From contig CAWUIP010000024.1 of NCBI GenBank assembly GCA_963922415.1, positions 1 to 32,279 on the forward strand: a stretch of DNA of 32,279 nt, in the 5' to 3' direction. The notes beneath the pieces are model-generated. The model had not been told where the DNA came from and made no database searches. It worked only from the letters and a program-made list of their open reading frames with translations. Every line of letters begins with the position of its first letter. The stretch's first letter is position 1. The stretch is from Aliishimia sp963922415 (lineage in GTDB: Bacteria > Pseudomonadota > Alphaproteobacteria > Rhodobacterales > Rhodobacteraceae). The translations under genes and the position numbers were made by a program. This document shows positions 31,578 to 32,279 of the stretch, one piece after another.

Positions 31578-32246
31578 TTAACCTTTAGCCATGTCTTTGG
31601 CTTGTTCGATCCAGCCTTCACGCTCGATCCGGCCTTTGAACGACAGTTGCTCGTCCATAGCAGCAACATCTGCTTCGGTCCATGCTGCGATTTGCGCAAA
31701 CGTGGTCACGCCGGCGGCGTGCAGTTTTTTCTCAAGCGCGGGCCCAACACCGGACAATTGCTTCAGATCATCTGCACCTGCATCTGCTGCTGCGGCTTTA
31801 GGGGCAGCTTTCGGCGCTGTCTCTTCGGCCTTTGGGGCCGCTTCGACTTTGGGGGCTGCCTTTGGGGCTGCGGCAGCTACGGCTGCCACAGAGGCCGCGC
31901 CGACGGCGGCTTTCACACCGGACTTGTCAGCGCCAGAGGCCAAAATCTCGGTCACACGCAGCAGCGTCAGTTGCTGGCGGTGGCCTTTGGTGCGTTTGGA
32001 GGAGTGCTTCCGGCGGCGTTTGACGAAGTTAATCGTCTTGTCGCCTTTGATCTGATCGACCACTTCGGCTTGCACAGCCGCGCCATCGACAAATGGTGCG
32101 CCGACGACTGTGCTGTCGCCACCGACCATCAGAATTTCATTGAATTGAACGGTTTCACCGGCATCAGCGGCCAGCTTTTCGACCCGCAGCGTGTCGCCCG
32201 AAGCGACTTTGTACTGCTTGCCGCCCGTTTTCAGGACTGCGAACAT
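31578..32246 (-). CDS. rplU: 50S ribosomal protein bL21 with a C-terminal helix-hairpin-helix extension
   Basis: A 222-residue protein, twice the usual bL21 length (about 103). Residues 1-104 are a normal bL21: FAVLKTGGKQYKV, KTINFVKRRRKHSSKRTKGHRQ. Residues about 109-160 form a low-complexity Ala/Lys/Pro/Glu linker. Residues 161-222 hold a helix-hairpin-helix-like domain (LKQLSGVGPALEKKLHAAGV, then a long helix), as in NuoE-associated and other roseobacter proteins. It is a true fusion in one frame with no frameshift. An AAGGAAG site precedes the ATG. Upstream sequence is cut by the window edge. Confidence 0.95.
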   Translation of the reverse strand: MFAVLKTGGKQYKVASGDTLRVEKLAADAGETVQFNEILMVGGDSTVVGAPFVDGAAVQAEVVDQIKGDKTINFVKRRRKHSSKRTKGHRQQLTLLRVTEILASGADKSGVKAAVGAASVAAVAAAAPKAAPKVEAAPKAEETAPKAAPKAAAADAGADDLKQLSGVGPALEKKLHAAGVTTFAQIAAWTEADVAAMDEQLSFKGRIEREGWIEQAKDMAKG

Positions 32247-32279
32247 CTGTCTTCCTTTACGTCTTCCGCGTCTATCAGG

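Noticed and set aside
1..32279. tRNA, rRNA, CRISPR arrays, prophage or integrase genes
   Set aside because: No matching repeats, cloverleaf-like sequences or phage genes were seen anywhere in the window.

Overview
The window looks like a chromosomal segment of a marine alphaproteobacterium of the Rhodobacteraceae (Roseobacter group). This is inferred from the gene families: an rplU-rpmA-acetyltransferase-LysE-obgE-proB-proA block, a ChpT-type histidine phosphotransferase, a DUF3553 protein, olsB/olsA ornithine-lipid genes and a bL21 protein with an alanine/lysine-rich tail. GC content is moderate to high, and many genes overlap by ATGA or GTGA.

Left part (1-6.4 kb): an iron-type alcohol dehydrogenase; an NTF2-like protein and a VOC protein; a glutathione-dependent formaldehyde dehydrogenase (adhC) divergent from an Rrf2 regulator; an amidase; and a GNAT acetyltransferase.

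Centre-left (6.4-12.4 kb): the most interesting region. Two divergent operons flank one perfect 17-bp inverted repeat (7920-7936) that resembles a Zur operator. Leftward run hisI, a RibD-like deaminase and an 83-residue CTDPGC protein. Rightward run a COG0523 (CobW-type) metal-chaperone GTPase with a His-rich loop, cysS, yidD, zur and pyrC. This matches the known pattern in which zinc-starvation operons pair a COG0523 GTPase with spare copies of zinc enzymes. The HisI lacks one expected zinc cysteine, PyrC has Gln in place of the first His of HxH, and RibD has lost a recognisable reductase domain. The small protein and yidD are less expected members.

Centre (12.5-20.5 kb): a cupin; a zinc-type homocysteine S-methyltransferase; cytidine deaminase; a TfoX C-terminal protein; an aldose epimerase; a decayed IS30-like fragment; aroQ; a solo LuxR regulator lacking the key AHL-binding aspartate; a structured, probably 6S-like, RNA with its own terminator; and a PAS-GGDEF-EAL protein.

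Right part (20.5-32.3 kb): mainly housekeeping genes on the minus strand: rpsB-tsf with a structured leader, olsB-olsA, DUF3553, chpT (plus strand), then rplU-rpmA, four GNAT genes with a LysE exporter, obgE, proB and proA. I found no tRNA, rRNA or CRISPR array.
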